Of a stretch of 64,000 nucleotides of DNA, positions 12,177 to 22,639 are shown piece by piece. Origin of the DNA: Chlorocebus sabaeus. Taxonomy: Eukaryota > Chordata > Mammalia > Primates > Cercopithecidae. The stretch's first letter is position 1, and the number at the start of each line of letters is the position of its first letter. Where the stretch lies: positions 21,786,688-21,850,687 of the forward strand of contig NC_132925.1 of NCBI RefSeq assembly GCF_047675955.1, written 5' to 3'. The notes below the pieces were generated by a model. The model saw nothing but the letters and a program-made list of their open reading frames with translations, made no database searches and was not told the DNA's origin. A program made the translations under genes and the position numbers.

Positions 12177-12441
12177 AATAACTGTTTTTTAAACCTAGTC
12201 TTCAATGTGTATACTGTGGGATAAGGTTAATTTGTAAAAAAAAAAAAAAAAAAAATACATTTTAAAAACTATTATTTACTGTTTTTTATTTCAAAATTAA
12301 ATTATATTTTTTAGAAAATCTAGAATGCAGAAATAAGAAGAGAACACAATTTTAACATTTTAGTGCACTTGCAGTTTTTATATAGTTATATCTAAACATG
12401 TGGCTCTTTTAATTTCAAAATTTCTAAAGAACCAGTAAGTT
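12177..12441. other. Unassigned AT-rich sequence
   Basis: Contains a run of about 19 A near 12236-12255 and otherwise AT-rich unique sequence. Nothing else recognised. It ends with 'accagtaagtt', which recurs after the next Alu. Confidence 0.4.
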
Positions 12442-12800
12442 GGCTGGGTGTGGTGTCTCACATCTGTAATACCAGCACTTTGGAAGGCTGAGATGGATGG
12501 ATTACTTGAGCTTAGGAGTTTACGAGCAGCCTGAGCAACATGATGAAACCTTGTTCTATAAAAAAAAAAAAATACAAAAATTAGCTAGGCATGGTGGTGG
12601 TGCACACCTGTGGTCCTAGGTACTTGTGAGGCTGAGGTGGAAGTATTGCTCGGGTCCAGGAGGTCGAGGCTTCAGTGAGCCATGATCACACCATTGCAGC
12701 TGGTTGTGATCACATGATCACACGATCACTCCAGCCTGGTTGACAGAGCAAAACCCTGTCTCAGAAACAAAAACAAAAACAAAACAAAACAAAACAAAAC
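12442..12800 (+). mobile_element. Old Alu (AluJ-like) with an internal 30-bp insertion
   Basis: Sense dimeric Alu with many changes, ending in an (AAAAC)n-type tail. The flanks 'accagtaagtt' (12431-12441) and 'aacagtaagtt' (12802-12812) form a good target-site duplication. At about 12700-12729 an extra block of GATCAC-type words interrupts the right arm just before 'actccagcctgg'. Confidence 0.88.
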
Positions 12801-12812
12801 CAACAGTAAGTT

Positions 12813-12929
12813 AACTTACATAGGTTTGCTAGACATTGGTTTTCAGAAGACATTTCTGTGTATGTTGGAGGAGCCTTGTGGTTCAAAATTACTGTTTGTT
12901 TTTTCTTTAGTCCCTGAAGGATAAGACCT
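12813..12929. other. Short unassigned spacer
   Basis: Unique sequence between the Alu and a MER5-type fragment; nothing recognised. Confidence 0.3.
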
Positions 12930-13095
12930 TGCCACTCAAAGTATGGTCTGGGAATTAGCAACATCCATATTAAGTGGGAGCATATTTGAAATGAAGAATT
13001 TTGAGCCCTACTCCAGTCCTAGTGAATTCAAAACTGTATTTTAATATGATTTCTAGGTGATTTGTCTACACATTAGATTTTGAGTAACACTACCA
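12930..13095 (-). mobile_element. MER5-type hAT-Charlie DNA element
   Basis: Read in reverse complement this follows MER5A word order. On plus, 'agtatggtctgggaattag', 'gggagcatatttgaaatg', 'aattttgagccctactcc', 'aggtgatttgtctacacatta' and 'ttttgagtaacact' correspond to the element from 3' to 5'. Confidence 0.6.
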
Positions 13096-13735
13096 TAGGG
13101 ACAATTTGACAAAGTATCTTTTCTTACATAAGATAGTTGTTGAAGGCCTGATTAGTCCTAAATTTCCAGGACAATAGTTCTCACTTCCACAAAAGTGCTG
13201 TGGGAACAAGACTAATCAGAGACCCACCAAACAGCCTGCAGGAAAACACTGAGCTAGCTCTGCGTGTCAGGAGATGAAGGATGTAAAATAAATCTGGCAT
13301 ACACTAACATGCCAGTAAAACTCTGTAAATCTCAAGTCTGTATTGTTCAATATTTTATTACTTTATCAAAGTACTCTTCCTAGGCTCACTGTTGGATTAC
13401 CAAGAAAGGTGTTGCACCAATGGAAAAAACCAGCAATTAGGTTCACCAATAGCATTTTCGTTATCAGGGCTTTTGATGGAGGGGTCTATTGACTTGGAGA
13501 ATTGAGGCTAACTTAAAAAACAAACAACAGAAAGAAAACGCTCCTGGAACATGTCCTGGAAATAGAATGCACATTAGAATGGGAGTACACACATGTTTTT
13601 TTAACCCTCATATCCCTTATTTGCTGGAATAGAAATGTAACTACCCAGCAGGGTTGAGCCAGTTCCACGGTGAGCATGACTACTACTACTAATAATCTAC
13701 ATTTGACAGCATTTTATGATTCACGAGGTATTATG
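13096..13735. other. Unassigned non-coding sequence
   Basis: About 640 bp of unique-looking sequence with short AT-rich and ACT-repeat patches (for example 13678-13690). No gene, RNA or repeat recognised. Confidence 0.4.
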
Positions 13736-14221
13736 GCAGTGCTTCTCAAACTTCAGTGTACATACTGATTACCTGCGGATCTTGTTAAAGTGAGAATACT
13801 GTTTCATCAGGTCCAGAGTAGGCCTGCAGTTGCCTTTTTTTTTTTTTTTTTTTTTTTGAGACGGAGTCTCGCTCTGTAGCCCAGGCTGGAGTGCAGTGGC
13901 CGGATCTCAGCTCACTGCAAGCTCCGCCTCCCTGGTTCCCGCCATTCTCCTGCCTCAGCCTCCCGAGTAGCTGGTGGACTACAGACGCCCACCACCTCGC
14001 CCGGCTAGTTTTTTTTTTTTTGTATTTTTTAGTAGAGATGGGGTTTCATCGTGTTAGCCAGGATGGTCTCGATCTCCTGACCTCGTGATCCGCCCGTCTC
14101 GGCCTCCCAACGTGCTGGGATTACAGGCTTGAGCCACCGTGCCCGGCCTGCAGTTGCCATTTTAACCAATTCCCGGGTGGTGCTGATATTGCTGGTCCAC
14201 AAACCATGTTTTGAGTAGCAA
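13736..14221 (+). mobile_element. MER5A-type DNA element split by a young Alu
   Basis: The left part starts 'gcagtgcttctcaaacttcagtg' with 'gattacctgcggatcttgtta'. The right part resumes at 'ttaaccaattcccgggtggtgctgat' and ends 'ccatgttttgagtagca'. Removing the Alu at 13835-14148 restores one continuous MER5A-like sequence of about 160 bp. Confidence 0.8.
13835..14148 (-). mobile_element. Young AluY of Old World monkey type
   Basis: A nearly consensus AluY in antisense with a 23-bp T tract. The reverse complement carries 'GGCTCAAGCCTGTAATCCC' and 'GATCCGGCCACTGCACTCC', features of the Old World monkey AluYRa lineage. A perfect target-site duplication TGCAGTTGCC flanks it (13825-13834 and 14149-14158). 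It inserted in MER5A. Confidence 0.93.
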
Positions 14222-14297
14222 GTGCTTATCATAATCTCCCTTGAGATTCACAGAAATTATGTTAGGTAGGTAGAACATGCATTTTTTCCTTTCTCTT

Positions 14298-14412
14298 CAG
14301 AATATTTGCTCTGTGAGGGTAAGGATTTGGTTGTTTTGTGTTCATTGCTACATCCCAAGTGCACTAGTAGGAGGCACTCAATACATTTTTGTTGGATGAA
14401 TGAGTGACTGCA
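14298..14412 (+). mobile_element. L2 3' end
   Basis: Typical L2 tail words in sense order: 'tctgtgagggtaaggatttg', 'ttcattgctacatcccaagtgc', 'gaggcactcaatacatttttg', 'ttggatgaatgagtga'. Confidence 0.75.
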
Positions 14413-14424
14413 TATTAATTTTAT

Positions 14425-14520
14425 AGAAGAATGTATATGCCTTACTTAAAGTCACATTCTAATAAGTGGCAAATCTGACATTTGAATCTAAGAAACTATT
14501 TGAATCAGAGAATTTGGTAA
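14425..14520 (-). mobile_element. MIR fragment
   Basis: 'cttacttaaagtcacattctaataagtggcaaatctg' and 'tttgaatctaagaa' match the MIR core in reverse complement. Confidence 0.5.
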
Positions 14521-14559
14521 CGAATGAATCACTTCGGCGGTTTGCCCTTTCTTCTGGTA

Positions 14560-15124
14560 ATTTTTTTTGAAGGAAGTTTTTAATTGAAGCCTAGCATAGA
14601 AAAATGAGCAACTCTGAAGTGTACAGTTGATGCATTTATACCAAGGGAACACTTTTATGGAATCACCTCTCAGACCAGGGAATTAGCAGCTCCCCAGAAG
14701 CCTCCTTCATATCTGCTCCCAGTCATTATTTTCTTTCTCAAAGGTGAGTGCTTTTATAACCTCTATCACCATAGAATACTTTCGAACTTGACAGAAATAG
14801 AATTTTATAACATGTGCTTTGTAGTACATACCTTTTTTCATTCAACATTATGTTTGTGTTCTTAAATACAGCAATAATTTTCTAGTATTCACTTGTGTAT
14901 ATATTGTGCATATTCCATGAATATACTGCAATTTATCATACATTTCACTGTTGATGGGCATTGTGGTTGATCCCAGTATATTTGGCTAATATAAATAGTG
15001 GTACTATGGAAAATTTTGCATATGATTTTTGATGCACATATGTACCTACTTTCATTGCATATACAGGTAGAAGTGGAATAGATTTTGTGTATATTCAGTT
15101 ATTGCAGATATTACCAAATAATTT
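14560..15124 (-). mobile_element. Old L1M-type 3' sequence
   Basis: Antisense L1-like 3' sequence: 'ttcattcaacattatg', 'actgttgatgggcattgtgg', 'aatagtggtactatgg', 'aagtggaatagattttgt'. Divergence is high, so the subfamily is not assigned. Confidence 0.45.
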
Positions 15125-16195
15125 TTCCTTTCCAGCTTTGTTAAAGTATAGTTAATAATAAAAATTGTATGTATTTAAGGTATACAACGTGATATTTTCA
15201 CATATGTATACTTGTGAAATGATTACATATCAAGCTAATTAACATATTTATCACTTCCTGTAGTTAGCTTTCTTTGGTGATAAGAATACTTAAGATCTAC
15301 TTACCTTAACAAATTTCAAGTATATATTATTTTAACTCTAGTCACCATGCTGTACACTAGGTCTCCAGAAGTCATTCATCTTATACCCTTTAACCAACAT
15401 TTTCCTGTTTCTCCTACCCCCGCTAGTCGATAGTAACCATCCTTTTACTCTGTTTCTATGTGTTTGACTTTTAAAAAGTCCACATGTAAGTGAGACCATG
15501 CAGTAATGAACATGGTAATGCACATCTCTCTTCAAGATGGTGATTTTATTGTCTTTGGATATATACTCAGAAGTGGGATTGCTGGATCTTATGTTGGTTC
15601 TGTTTCTAATGTTTTGAGGAACCTCCATACTGTTTTCTGTAATGGCCGTACCAACTTACATTTCTCCCAACAATGTATAAGGGTTCTCTTTTCTCCACAT
15701 CCCTGCCAATTAGTTGTTACATTTTGTCTTTCTGATAATAACCATCCTAACAAGTGTCAGGTGATATCTCATTATGATTTTGATTTGCATTTCCCTGATA
15801 ACTAATGATGTTGAGTACTTTGTCATGTATCATTGGCTATTTTTACATCTTCTTTGGAAAAGTGTCTATTTAGGTGCTTTGTCCATTTTTTAATTTGGTC
15901 ATTAGTTTTTTCTTTTTTTGCTGTTGAATTGAGTTCTTTATAAATTTTGGATATTAACTCTTTATCAGATACATGTTTTGCAAATTTTTAAAAATTCTGT
16001 AGGTTGCCTTTTCGTATTGTTGATTATTTCCTTTATTGTGCAGAAACTTTTCCATTTGAGGTAGTCCCACTTATTTTTGCTTTTGTTGCTCATGCTTTTG
16101 GTGTAATATCAAAAATTTATTGCCAACAGTTTTTCAAAGTGATTGAATTAATGACTTCTTCTGCCTTTTCTTTGACTTTTTACTTTTTAAAAAAA
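15125..16195 (-). mobile_element. L1M (L1MA/MB-grade), 3' UTR into ORF2 3' end
   Basis: In antisense the 3' UTR ('tatacttgtgaaatgattac') is followed by ORF2 landmarks: 'atactcagaagtgggattgctgg', 'ggaacctccatactg', 'gatatctcattatgattttgatttgcatttccctgat', 'ttggatattaactctttatcagat'. No frame of note remains. Confidence 0.8.
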
Positions 16196-16244
16196 ATTTA
16201 ATGTAATTTTAATTTTTTTACTCTATTGATTATTATTATTTTTT

Positions 16245-16382
16245 AAATTATTCATTTATTTATTTAGAGGTGGTTCTTGCTATGTTGCCCTGGCTGGTCT
16301 TCAACTCCTAGTCTCAAGTGATCCTCCTGCCTCAGCCTCCCAAGTAGCTGGGATTATAGGCATGAGCCACAGCACATGGCTT
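16245..16382 (-). mobile_element. Alu monomer (FLAM/FRAM-type)
   Basis: A single antisense arm: 'cttgctatgttgccctggctgg', 'caagtgatcctcctgcctcagcctccc', 'ggcatgagccacagcac'. It lacks a second arm and sits between two old L1 segments. Confidence 0.7.
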
Positions 16383-16384
16383 AA

Positions 16385-17085
16385 AATTTTTTAAATTAAC
16401 ATATAATAATTATACATATTCATGGGCAACATAGTGATGTTTTAAAACATATAATGTATAGTGATCAAATCAGAATAATTAGCATATCCATCATCTCAAA
16501 CACTTATTCCTTTTTTTGGGAACATTCAGTATTCTCCTTCTAGCTATTTGAAAGTATATAATATATTATTGTTAACTGTAGTCATCCTACAGTGGTATAG
16601 AATACTAGAACTGATTTCTCCTACCTACTTGTAATTTTGTATCCTTTAATACATCTCTTCCTATAGCCCTTTTCCTCCACCATTCCCAGCCTCTAATATT
16701 CTCTGTTCTACTTTTTACTTTTATGAGATCAACTTTTTTAGCTTCCACATATGCATGAGAATAGGCAGTGTTTAATTTTCTGTTCCTGACTTTTTTCACT
16801 TAACGTATGTCTTCCCATTCCATCCATGGTGCCACAAATGACAGGATTTCATTCTTTTTAATGACTAAATAATATTCCATTTTGTATATATACCACATTT
16901 TAAAAATTCATCTATTATTGGACACCAAGGTTGATTTGGTGTCTTAGTTATTGTGAATAGTGCTGTGATAAATGTGGGGTGCAGATTTCTCTTTATACAC
17001 TGATTTTCTTTTTGTTGGAAAAATGCTCAGTAGTGGGATTGCTGGGTTATGTGGTAGTTCTATTTGTAGTTTTTTGAGGAATTGT
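16385..17085 (-). mobile_element. L1MA-grade 3' end
   Basis: Antisense L1 3' UTR and ORF2 end: 'catattcatgggcaacatagtgatg', 'ccatcatctcaaacacttattcc', 'attccattttgtatatataccac', 'agtagtgggattgctggg'. Homology stops at 'tttttgaggaat'. Confidence 0.75.
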
Positions 17086-17605
17086 TGATTTTTTAATGTG
17101 GATTAAATTCTCTAGATAATCATTGAAATTCTTTAATCTTTTGATGCCTGAAGATCTTTAGTGTGCATTTTATTTCTGGGACTTTTGGGTCAAGATGGTG
17201 AATTGGGCACACACTTTTACTTCCTTTCAACATCTCATAAAATGGTAATAAATGGATGTTTTGAGGAGAAGTATGTAAATATAAAATGACAAAAAGTGAG
17301 AGGCAATATCAGCACAATTTGAAATACTTAAGAAAGCTGAATCTTAAGCCAGCAGTGGGAAAGCCGAGAAGAAATCTAATTTACACCACAGGACTTCTAA
17401 AAGCTTGAGCTGTACATGGGCACTCCTGGAAGAGGGGAGGTAGTGCTAAAAAAAAAGCATCAACTTGGAGTCCATTTAAAAAGCAATTTGACCCCCTTTC
17501 CCAGTCCATACACTTAACAATTGTTTTCTACCCCCAACTCACTTTGGAAGAAAGCTGAAGAAAATTGTCCACTGGAGACTATAAAATAGAGGGTCTCTGC
17601 ACTCA

Positions 17606-17725
17606 GATTTGTCAATACAGTTGAAAACAGGAATTAAACAAATATTTACATCCTGAGTATAGGATTTGTCAATACAGTTGAGCTGAAAACAGAGGAATTA
17701 AGCAAATATTTACATTCTGAGTACT
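17606..17725 (+). repeat. Tandem duplication of about 60 bp
   Basis: Copy 1 (17606-17662) and copy 2 (17663-17725) both contain 'gatttgtcaatacagttg', 'aaaacag', 'gaattaa' and 'caaatatttaca'. Copy 2 has two small insertions relative to copy 1. Confidence 0.9.
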
Positions 17726-18449
17726 GAGACAACCCCAGACCTCTTGTACACCCACTTCTCAAAATTTTGACAGGCAGACTTATATCTTCTAGATAGGAGA
17801 CTAGAAGATTCTTCTGTAGGAACTCAACCATACCAAGAATAAGAAGTAATGGTACTGACAATAGAGGAGAGGGAGCTCCAAGGAGGAGAAGGAGCTCCAA
17901 GGCCCAGCTAGATTAATAGCTACAGCGAAGCCCATAGCAGTCAAGTCCCAGTCACAGGCTCAGAACTTCCAATCAGCTCCTTTAGGGCTCCACTCTTAAA
18001 AATGAATAGGCAGGCAAGGTCACCAGCTAGCTGAGAAAAGAGTTCATCATGAAACAGAGAGACAAAAACAAACACACAGAATAAAATCAACTCAGGAGAA
18101 AAGAAAATTTTTCAGAGGAAAGGCTACTTAAAAAATCATCATTAGGGTCCTCAGAGAAACATAAGATAGTATTGCATTCATGAAACACAAACAGGATGCC
18201 TTAAAAGGGGACAATTGGGAACTCTTAGAAATTAAAAATACAATAACAGACACAAGAAGGCCAATGGAACAGTGGGAAGATAAAATTAAATAAATCTCTG
18301 TAAAAATTGAACGAAAGGAAAATATGAAAAGGGGAAGAGAAAATATAATAAAATTAGAGGACCAGATCATGAGATTCAATGTCTTTATATCAAGAGTTTC
18401 AAAGGGAGAGGAAGAAAAGAAGGAAAACAGAACAGAGGAAATCACTATC

Positions 18450-18884
18450 TGATATGGTTTAGCTGTGTCCCCACCCAAATCTCATTTTGAATTGTAATCC
18501 AAATTGTAATTCCCATAGGCTGGGGAAGGGACCTGGTGGGAGATGACTGGATCATGAAAGCTGTTTTCCCCATTCTGATTGGATCATGAGGGTGGTTTCC
18601 CTCATGCTGATTGGATCATGAGGGCGGTTTCCCCCATGCTGTTCTTGTGACAGTGACTTCTCATGAACTGTGATGGTTTTATAAAGGGATCTTCCCGCTT
18701 CACAGTCTCTCTTTTCGGCCACCTTGTGAAGAAGGTACTTGCTGCTTCTTTGCCTTCCACCATGATTGTACATTTCCTGAGGTCTCTCCAGCCATGCAGA
18801 GCTGGGAGTCAATTAAACCTCTTTCCTTTATAAATTACCCAGTCTCGAGTATTTCTTTATAGCAGTTGAGAATGGACTAATACA
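18450..18884 (+). mobile_element. THE1/MST-type solo LTR (ERVL-MaLR) with a 32-bp triplication
   Basis: A MaLR LTR from 'TGATATGGTTTAGCTGTGTC' to '...GACTAATACA', including 'tcccacttcacagtct'-like U3/R words and 'aattacccagtctcgagtatt' at the 3' end. CTATC before and CTACC after fit a 5-bp target duplication. The 435-bp length exceeds the usual 350-375 bp because a 32-bp unit occurs three times in tandem (18545-18576, 18577-18608, 18609-18640). Confidence 0.88.
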
Positions 18885-19327
18885 CTACCCATATAATTAA
18901 AGACAAATTTCTAGAACTAAAGGTTAGAATTTCCAGGTTGAAACTCTGGGTAAACAAAGAAGTTCTAAAATCTCCCGGAAATGGAAAACAAACAAACAGT
19001 CACATGCAAAAGGTGAAAAATTAGAGTACTTATTGATTTTTCAGTAGCAACAACAGAGGCTAGAATAGGGTGTAAAAATACCTTAAAAAGTTTTGAGGAA
19101 AATTAATTCTTAACCTAGAATTTTATACTTGGGGAAATTCATAAGCAAATATGAGAACAGAATTTTGAAATTCTGATATTCAAGGTCTGAAAATTTTTAT
19201 CTTCTATGAGATTCTCATAGATTTACTCCTGGATATGATTTCAGAGATTTACTGCCTGGTATGATCCATCGAAATGGAGTAAACTAAAAGAGAAGAAAAA
19301 CATGGGAAATAAGAAACAGGAAATTTA

Positions 19328-19600
19328 GCTAAGTACAGTGGCTCACACCTGCCATCTAAGCACTAGAGAGGCTGAAGAGGTTGGATCACTTGAGCCCAGG
19401 AATTGGAGACTGCCTGGGAAACATGGTGAAACTTCATCTCTACAAAAATACAAAAATTAGTTGGGCATAATGGCATGTGCCTATAGTCCTAGATACTCAG
19501 GAGGCTGAGGTGGGAGGATGGGTTGAGCCCAGGAAGTCGAAGTTGCAGTGAGTGACAAGACTCTCTCTCAAAAAAACAAACAAACAAACAAACAAAAACC
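19328..19600 (+). mobile_element. Old Alu (AluJ-like), shortened right arm
   Basis: Sense Alu with a (CAAA)n tail. The right arm goes from 'gaagttgcagtgag' straight to 'tgacaagactctctctc', so about 40 bp is missing. The flanks CAGGAAATTTA (19317-19327) and CAGGAGATTTA (19601-19611) are a clear target-site duplication. Confidence 0.88.
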
Positions 19601-19738
19601 CAGGAGATTTAATGCAAGAGGATGCGAAAGACTCTTCAGAATGAATGAAGAGAGATCTCAGGACAATAGCTCAATATTAGGCATGGAGGACAATGTCCTG
19701 AATTAAGCAAATCACAAATATCCAGAAAATATTTTCTT
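19601..19738. other. Spacer, possibly HAL1 3' continuation
   Basis: Unique-looking sequence between the AluJ and the long L1. By position it may belong to the same old HAL1. It ends in AAATATTTTCTT, the left target-site duplication of the L1. Confidence 0.3.
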
Positions 19739-19966
19739 TTTCTTTCCTTCTTTTTTTTTTTTCTGTTATACTCAAGTTCTGGGATACATGTGCAGATGTG
19801 CAGGTTTGTTACATAGGTATACACGTGCCATGGTGGTTTGCTGCACCCATCAACCCATCATTTACATTGGGTATTTCTTCTAATGCTATCCCTCCCCTAG
19901 CCCCCAACCCCACAACAGGCCCCAGTGTGTGATATTCCCCTCCCTGTGTACATGTGTTCTTATTGT

Positions 19967-22524
19967 TCAACTCCCACTTATGAGTGAGAACATGCGGTGT
20001 TTGGTTTTTTGTTCCTGGGTTAGTTTGCTGAGAATAATGGATTCCAGCTTCATCCATGTCCCTGCAAAGGATATGAACTCATTCTTTTTTATGGCTGCAT
20101 AGTATTCCATGGTGTATATGTGCCACATTTTCTTTATCCAGTCTGTCATTGATGGGTACTTGAGTTGGTTCCACGTCTTTGCTATCGTGAATAGTGCTTC
20201 AATAAACATGCGTATGCATGTGTCTTTATAGTAGAATGATTTATAACCCTTTGGGTATATACCCAGTAATGGGATTGCTGGGTCAAATGATATTTCTGGT
20301 TATAGATCCTTGAGAAATCGCCACAGTGTCTTCCACAATGGTTGAACTAATTTATACTCCCACCAACAACATAAAAGCATTCCTATTTCTCTACATCCTC
20401 TCTAGCATCTGTTGTTTCCTAACTTTTTCATGATCGCCATACTAACTGGCATGAGATGGTATCTCATTGTGGTTTTGATTTGCATTTCTCTAATGACCAG
20501 TGATGATAAGCTTTTTAAAAATATGTTTGTTGGCTGCATAAATGTCTTCTTTTGAGAAGTGTCTGTTCATATCCTTTGCCCACTTTTTGATGGGGTTGTT
20601 TGTTTTTTTTCTTCTAAATTTTTTTAAGTTCCTTGTAGATTCTGAATATTAGCCCTTTGTCAGATGGATAGGTTGTAAAAATTTTCTCCCATTCTGTAGG
20701 TTGCCTGTTTACTCTGATGATAGCTTCTTTTGCTGTGCAGAAGCTGTTTAGTTTAGTTAGATCCCATTTGTCAATTTTGGCTTTTGTTGCCATTGCTTTG
20801 GTGTTTTAGACATGAAGTCTTTGCCCATGCCTATGTCCTGAATGGTATTGCCTAGGTTTTCTTCTAGGATTTTTATGTTTTTAGGTCTTACATTTAAGTC
20901 TCGAATCCATCTTATGTTAGTTTTTGTATAAGGTGTAATGAAGGGGTCCAGTTTCAGTTTTCTGCATATGGCTAGCCAGTTTTCCCAACCCCATTTATTA
21001 TATAGGGAATCCTTTCCCCACTTCTTGTTTTTGTCAGGTTTGTCAAAGATCAGATGGTTGTAGATGTATGGTGTTATTTCTGAGGCCTCTGTTCTGTTCC
21101 ATTGGTCTATATATCTGTTTTGGTACCAGTCCATGCTGTTTTGCTTACTGTAGCCTTGTAGTATAGTTTGAAGTCAGGTAGTGTGATGCCTCCCACTTTG
21201 TTCTTTTTGCTTAGGATTGTTCTGGCTATGTGGACTCTTTTTTGGTTCCATATCAAGTTTAAAGTAGTTTTTTCCAATTCTGTGAAGAAAGTCAATGGTA
21301 GCTTGATGGGGATAGCATTGAATCTATACAATACTTTGGGCAGTATGGCCATTTTCACAATTTTCACATTTTCTTCTTTATTAGTCTGGTTAGTGTTCTA
21401 TCTATTTTTTTTAATCTTTACAAAAAACCAACTCCTGGGTTCACTGATTTTTTGGAATGGTTTTTCGTGTCTCTATCTCTTTCAGTTCTACTCTGACCTT
21501 AGTTATTTCTTGTCTTTTGTATGTGTTTGCTCTTGCTTCTCTAGTTCTTTTAATTGGGATATTAGGGTGTCAATTTTAGATCTTTCCTACTTTCTCTTGC
21601 GGGTATTTAGTGCTATAAATTTCCCTCCACACACTGCTTTAAATGTGTCCCAGAGATTCTGGTATGTTATACCTTTGTTCTCATTGGTTTCAGCTTGTTT
21701 ATTTCTGCCTTCATTTCGTTATTTCACCAGTAGTCATTCAGGAGTAGGTTGTTCAGTTTCCAAGTAGTTGTGCGATTTTGAGTCAGTTTCTTAATCTTGA
21801 GTTCTAATTTGATTGCACTGTGGTCTGAGAGATAGTTTGTTGTGATTTCTGTTCTTTCACATTTGCTGAGGAGTGTTTTACTTCCAATTATGTGGTCAGT
21901 TTTAGATTAAGTACAATATGGTGTTGAGAATAATGTATTTTCTGTTGATTTGGGGTGGAGAGTTCTGTAGATGTCTGTTAGGTCCGCTTGGTCCAGAGCT
22001 GAGTTCAAGTCCTGAATATTCTTGATAATTTTCTGTCTCATTGATCTGTGTAATATTGACAATGGGGTGTTAAAGTCTCCCAATGTTATTGTGTGGGGGC
22101 CTAAGTCTCTTTGTAGGTATCTAAGAACTTGCTTTATGAATCTAGGTGCTCCTGTATTGGGTGCATGTATATTTAGGAGAGTTAGCTCTTCTTGTTGAAT
22201 TGATCTCTTTACCATTGTGTAATGCCCTTCTTTGTCTTTTTGATCTTTGTTGGTTTAAAGTCTGTTTTATCAGAGACTAGTATTGCAACCCCTGCTTTTT
22301 TTTTTTTTTCTTTTTTTCTTTTCATTTGCTTGGTAATTATTCCTCCATCCCTTTATTTTGAGCTTATGTGTGTCTTTGTACATGAGATGAGTCTCCTGAA
22401 TGGAAGTCAAAACTGATGGGTTTTGACTCTTTATCCAGTTTGCCAGTCTATATCTCTTACTTGGGACATTTAGCCCATTTACATTTAAGGTTGATATTGT
22501 TATTTGTGAATTTGATGCTGTCAT
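19967..22524 (-). pseudogene. L1 ORF2 remnant lacking most of the reverse transcriptase
   Basis: The canonical start ATG is retained at 22522-22524, followed by 'MTASNSQITISTLNVNGLN', but the frame fails within 85 codons at a lysine-rich T tract. An endonuclease piece (21907-22215) keeps 'GDFNTPLS'. The reverse transcriptase palm, including FADD, is deleted at about 21360. C-terminal pieces remain at 21107-21367, 20757-21134 and 19967-20209 (to '...FSLISGS'). It cannot encode a working protein. Confidence 0.9.
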
Positions 22525-22639
22525 TACGATGCTAACTGGTTATTTTGCCTGCTAGTTCATGCAGTTTCTTCATAGTGTTGATGGTCTTGACAATTTGGTA
22601 CATTTCTGCAGTTGCTGGTACCAGTTTTTCCTTTCCTTT

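Larger units (their letters stand above)
17180..19326 (+). mobile_element. HAL1-like (half-L1) element, interrupted
   Basis: The sequence begins 'gggtcaagatggtgaat', an L1/HAL1-type 5' end. It runs through a purine-rich ORF1-like region ('gaactcttagaaattaaaaatac' near 18220) to a 3' part with 'taacctagaattttatacttgg'. A THE1-type LTR (18450-18884) splits it, and an AluJ and a long L1 lie in or beside its 3' flank. At 17606-17725 a segment of about 57-63 bp is duplicated in tandem. No frame is intact. Confidence 0.55.

Noticed and set aside
21168..21767. 199-codon open frame on plus, apparently membrane-like
   Set aside because: It is the strand opposite L1 ORF2. The A-rich coding strand gives Phe/Leu/Ser-rich antisense frames that imitate membrane proteins.
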